64,000 nucleotides of DNA from Notoacmeibacter sp. MSK16QG-6 (GTDB lineage: Bacteria; Pseudomonadota; Alphaproteobacteria; Rhizobiales; Rhizobiaceae). A model generated the notes under the pieces. The model worked only from the letters and a program-made list of their open reading frames with translations. It was not told where the DNA came from and did no database searches. Below, in pieces: positions 61,639-64,000 of this stretch. The DNA is taken from NCBI RefSeq assembly GCF_024158145.1, contig NZ_JAMYXM010000001.1, positions 1,488,001 through 1,552,000 on the forward strand, written 5' to 3'. A program made the position numbers and the translations under genes. The first letter of the stretch is position 1, and each line of letters starts with the position of its first letter.

Positions 61639-64000
61639 TCAATCGTCGAACTCGTCGCGCGGCACGAGGATCTCGCGTTTGCCTGCATGGTCGGCGGGAC
61701 CGATCACGCCTTCCTCCTCCATCTTCTCGATAATGGTGGCGGCGCGATTGTAGCCGATGCCGAGGCGACGCTGGATGTAAGAGGTGGAAGCCTTGCCATC
61801 GCGCAGGACGACCGCGACTGCCTGATCGTAGGGATCGTCGCTGTCAGTCGCGGGGCCATCTCCACCGCCGCCGCCGCTACCGCCCGCGCCTTCGTCCTCA
61901 TCGTCGGTATCTTCGGTCACCGAGTCGAGATATTCCGGCACACCCTGCGTCTTCAAATGATTGACGACGGTCTCGACCTCTTCGTCGGAAACGAACGGTC
62001 CATGGACGCGCTGGCTGCGGCCGCCCGCGGCCTGGTAGAGCATGTCGCCCATGCCGAGCAATTGTTCAGCGCCCATCTCGCCGAGAATGGTGCGGCTGTC
62101 GATCTTGCTGGTCACCTGGAAGGAGATGCGGGTCGGGAAATTGGCCTTGATCGTGCCGGTGATAACGTCGACCGAGGGGCGCTGGGTCGCCATGATGACG
62201 TGAATGCCGGCGGCGCGAGCCATCTGCGCCAAACGCTGCACCGCGCCTTCGATCTCCTTGCCCGCGACCATCATCAAGTCAGCCATCTCGTCGATGATGA
62301 CGACGATGTAAGGCATTGGATCGAGATCCATTTCCTCATGCTCGTAGATGGCTTCGCCGGTTTCGCGGTCGAAGCCGGTCTGCACGGTGCGGGTAATGGT
62401 CTCGCCCTTGGCTTTTGCTTCGCCGACGCGGCTGTTGAAGCCGTCGATGTTGCGAACGCCCACCTTGCTCATCTTGCGATAGCGCTCTTCCATCTCGCGC
62501 ACCGTCCATTTGAGCGCGACGACGGCCTTCTTCGGATCGGTGACAACCGGCGACAGAAGGTGCGGGATGCCATCATAGACCGACAATTCGAGCATTTTCG
62601 GATCGATCATGATGAGGCGGCACTGCTGCGGCGTCATACGGTAGAGCAGCGACAGGATCATCGTGTTGATCGCCACGGATTTACCCGAGCCGGTGGTGCC
62701 AGCGACCAGCAGATGCGGCATCTTGGCGAGATCGGCGATGACGGCTTCGCCGCCGATCGTCTTGCCAAGCGACAGCCCGAGCTTGCTCTTGGTCTGCTGA
62801 AAGTCCTTGCTGCCGATGATTTCCCGCAGATAAACGGTCTCGCGGTGATCGTTGGGCAGTTCGATGCCGATCGCATTGCGGCCCGGCACGACGGCGACGC
62901 GCGCTGCAATGGCGCTCATGGAGCGGGCAATATCTTCGGCAAGACCGATGACGCGCGACGATTTGACGCCGGGCGCCGGCTCCAATTCGTAGAGCGTTAC
63001 GACCGGGCCGGGGCGCACCGTCATGATCTCGCCCTTTACGCCGAAGTCGTTGAGAACGGCTTCGAGCTGGCGGGCATTGTCGGCCAGCTGCGCTTCGGTC
63101 ACGCGGATGCCGCTCTGCTGCTTCTTCGGCTCGGCTAGAAAGCGCTGCGAAGGCAATTCGAATTTGCCGCTACGGGCCGGTTTGGCTGCCGCACGCCTTG
63201 TCGCTGCCGGCGCGGCCGGTTTTTCAGCCTTTTTCTGCTTCTCGCTGGAATGAACGAGTTGCGGGCGAAATGGCACCACTCTTTCATCCGGTTCCGCATC
63301 GGCAAAGGCCTCGTCCTCATCTTCGAGGAAACCGTCATCCTCATCCCATGGAGCGTCCTGCTCATCGGTATCGGCGGACGCTTCCTTGCGATCTTCCAGA
63401 TAGGCGGCGTCTTCATCATCGATCAGAAGGCCGTCCGGGGGCATATCCGGCAATTCCTGCTCCCGCTCGTCATTCCAGTCGACAGCAGGCTGGCGCTGGG
63501 CCGGTCGGTCATTGGCAGGCCGTAGACGAGGCGGCTCAAGGCGTTCGCGATTCGCTTGCGCCATTCGGCTGCGCTTCCTGCCCGCCCGTATTTTATAGAA
63601 TGTGTGGGTAAGGGCGCCGAGCAAGGCCAGCGAAGCCCTGCGCCAAAGCGGTTCATCGCGCGGTTCGTCGAGGTCCCAATCGTCGGCGGTTTCCGGCTCG
63701 TCCTCAATTTCGGGGAGTTTCGGCTTCAGAGCCGGCAGAAGCGACCAGATTGCCGCGCGCGTGAACAGCCAGATAGCGCCGGCGCTGGTCAGCAGGCCGA
63801 TCACGACCGCGATCCAACCGGCCACCGGTCGTCCGAAAGCGAAAGCCGGCAAACGCAGCATCATGTCACCAATGACGCCGCCATGACCGGAGGGAATCGG
63901 CCACGCCCGGTGGACCGGAAGGCAAGCCAGTGCGGCTGCCGCGAGGGCGATACATCCAAGCCATGCGGCCAGGCGGATCGCCTTTTTGTCGATCGGACGA
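61639..64000 (-). CDS. ftsK: DNA translocase FtsK, 5' end missing
   Basis: The frame stays open to the window edge, so the start is beyond 64000; the ATG at 63864 is internal. About 786 residues are visible. Two hydrophobic helices (codons near 63960-63910 and 63830-63770) belong to the N-terminal membrane domain. An acidic, Arg-rich linker follows. The motor has Walker [13 protein letters not shown], Walker [10 protein letters not shown] and [13 protein letters not shown]. The gamma DNA-recognition winged helix ends the protein ([28 protein letters not shown]). FtsK pumps DNA at the septum and activates XerCD, and the XerC gene is at 12869. Confidence 0.96.
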   Translation of the reverse strand, partial: RPIDKKAIRLAAWLGCIALAAAALACLPVHRAWPIPSGHGGVIGDMMLRLPAFAFGRPVAGWIAVVIGLLTSAGAIWLFTRAAIWSLLPALKPKLPEIEDEPETADDWDLDEPRDEPLWRRASLALLGALTHTFYKIRAGRKRSRMAQANRERLEPPRLRPANDRPAQRQPAVDWNDEREQELPDMPPDGLLIDDEDAAYLEDRKEASADTDEQDAPWDEDDGFLEDEDEAFADAEPDERVVPFRPQLVHSSEKQKKAEKPAAPAATRRAAAKPARSGKFELPSQRFLAEPKKQQSGIRVTEAQLADNARQLEAVLNDFGVKGEIMTVRPGPVVTLYELEPAPGVKSSRVIGLAEDIARSMSAIAARVAVVPGRNAIGIELPNDHRETVYLREIIGSKDFQQTKSKLGLSLGKTIGGEAVIADLAKMPHLLVAGTTGSGKSVAINTMILSLLYRMTPQQCRLIMIDPKMLELSVYDGIPHLLSPVVTDPKKAVVALKWTVREMEERYRKMSKVGVRNIDGFNSRVGEAKAKGETITRTVQTGFDRETGEAIYEHEEMDLDPMPYIVVIIDEMADLMMVAGKEIEGAVQRLAQMARAAGIHVIMATQRPSVDVITGTIKANFPTRISFQVTSKIDSRTILGEMGAEQLLGMGDMLYQAAGGRSQRVHGPFVSDEEVETVVNHLKTQGVPEYLDSVTEDTDDEDEGAGGSGGGGGDGPATDSDDPYDQAVAVVLRDGKASTSYIQRRLGIGYNRAATIIEKMEEEGVIGPADHAGKREILVPRDEFDD

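Noticed and set aside
61597-63138. Plus-strand ORF of 513 residues
   Set aside because: Antisense shadow of ftsK; the opposite strand carries complete Walker and gamma-domain motifs.
63862-63864. ATG at 63864 as the ftsK start
   Set aside because: The frame stays open to the window end and the upstream codons encode a further hydrophobic helix, so the true start is outside the window.

Overview
The window looks like a core chromosomal segment of an alphaproteobacterium of the order Hyphomicrobiales (Rhizobiales). The reasons are alphaproteobacterial sdhCDAB, the hemC-hemD-mitofilin-hemY block divergent from tsaD-gpsA, ftsK-lolA-xthA, an OmpR-type regulator next to a cyclic-nucleotide-binding protein, an S16 protein with a long Ala/Glu tail, and generally GC-rich codon use. 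No 16S gene is present, so no genus is claimed. Gene density is high. I see no prophage, insertion sequence, CRISPR array or classical defence island.

Layout. 1-3978: 3' end of lpdA, a glycine-rich membrane miniprotein, an AEC permease, a RidA protein and two small envelope genes. 4062-7647: sdhCDAB (TCA cycle complex II). 7843-10178: an outer-membrane barrel and leuC, sharing a terminator. 10426-12782: rplS, a DUF4260 gene, trmD and rimM, all on the minus strand. 12869-19294: a XerC-type recombinase, a TraB/GumN protein, a second AEC permease and a TRAP transporter operon. 19367-22399: OsmC, App1-like, exported MsrA and DUF302 proteins. 22476-28419: a von Willebrand TadG-like protein, an MscS channel, a hypothetical gene, a UbiH-type monooxygenase and TesB. 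28540-30463: sigma-54 promoter, glnK-amtB and terminators. 30551-35327: YggT, DUF167, an MFS exporter, tRNA-Ala(CGC), an alcohol dehydrogenase and an orphan ammonium transporter. 35463-37658: a two-domain exported propeller protein of the phytase-like esterase type. 37733-40046: rpsP, chorismate mutase and ffh. 40296-44472: SRPBCC/ArsR pair with a palindromic operator, lytic transglycosylase, carbonic anhydrase, pyridoxal kinase and a GNAT. 44669-51755: ppa and the minus-strand operon hemC-hemD-mitofilin-hemY-terB-amidotransferase. 51818-56770: tsaD-gpsA-YciI-EVE-methyltransferase-DUF1028-DUF1761, tightly packed. 56784-64000: deoB, L,D-transpeptidase, divergent response regulator plus cNMP-binding protein, xthA, lolA and the truncated ftsK.

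Functional themes are central metabolism (lpdA, sdh, leuC), nitrogen sensing (glnK-amtB plus a second Amt), heme synthesis and membrane organisation (hem/mitofilin), translation (rplS, trmD, rimM, rpsP, ffh, tsaD, tRNA) and the cell envelope.

The most notable structural observation is that the usual ffh-aroQ-rpsP-rimM-trmD-rplS-leuC block is present in the right order and orientation but split by about 25 kb between rpsP and rimM. Other leads are the ArsR operator, the coupled EVE/DUF1028 gene string, and the cysteine-rich insertion in the TadG-like protein. I did not find a convincing entirely new system.
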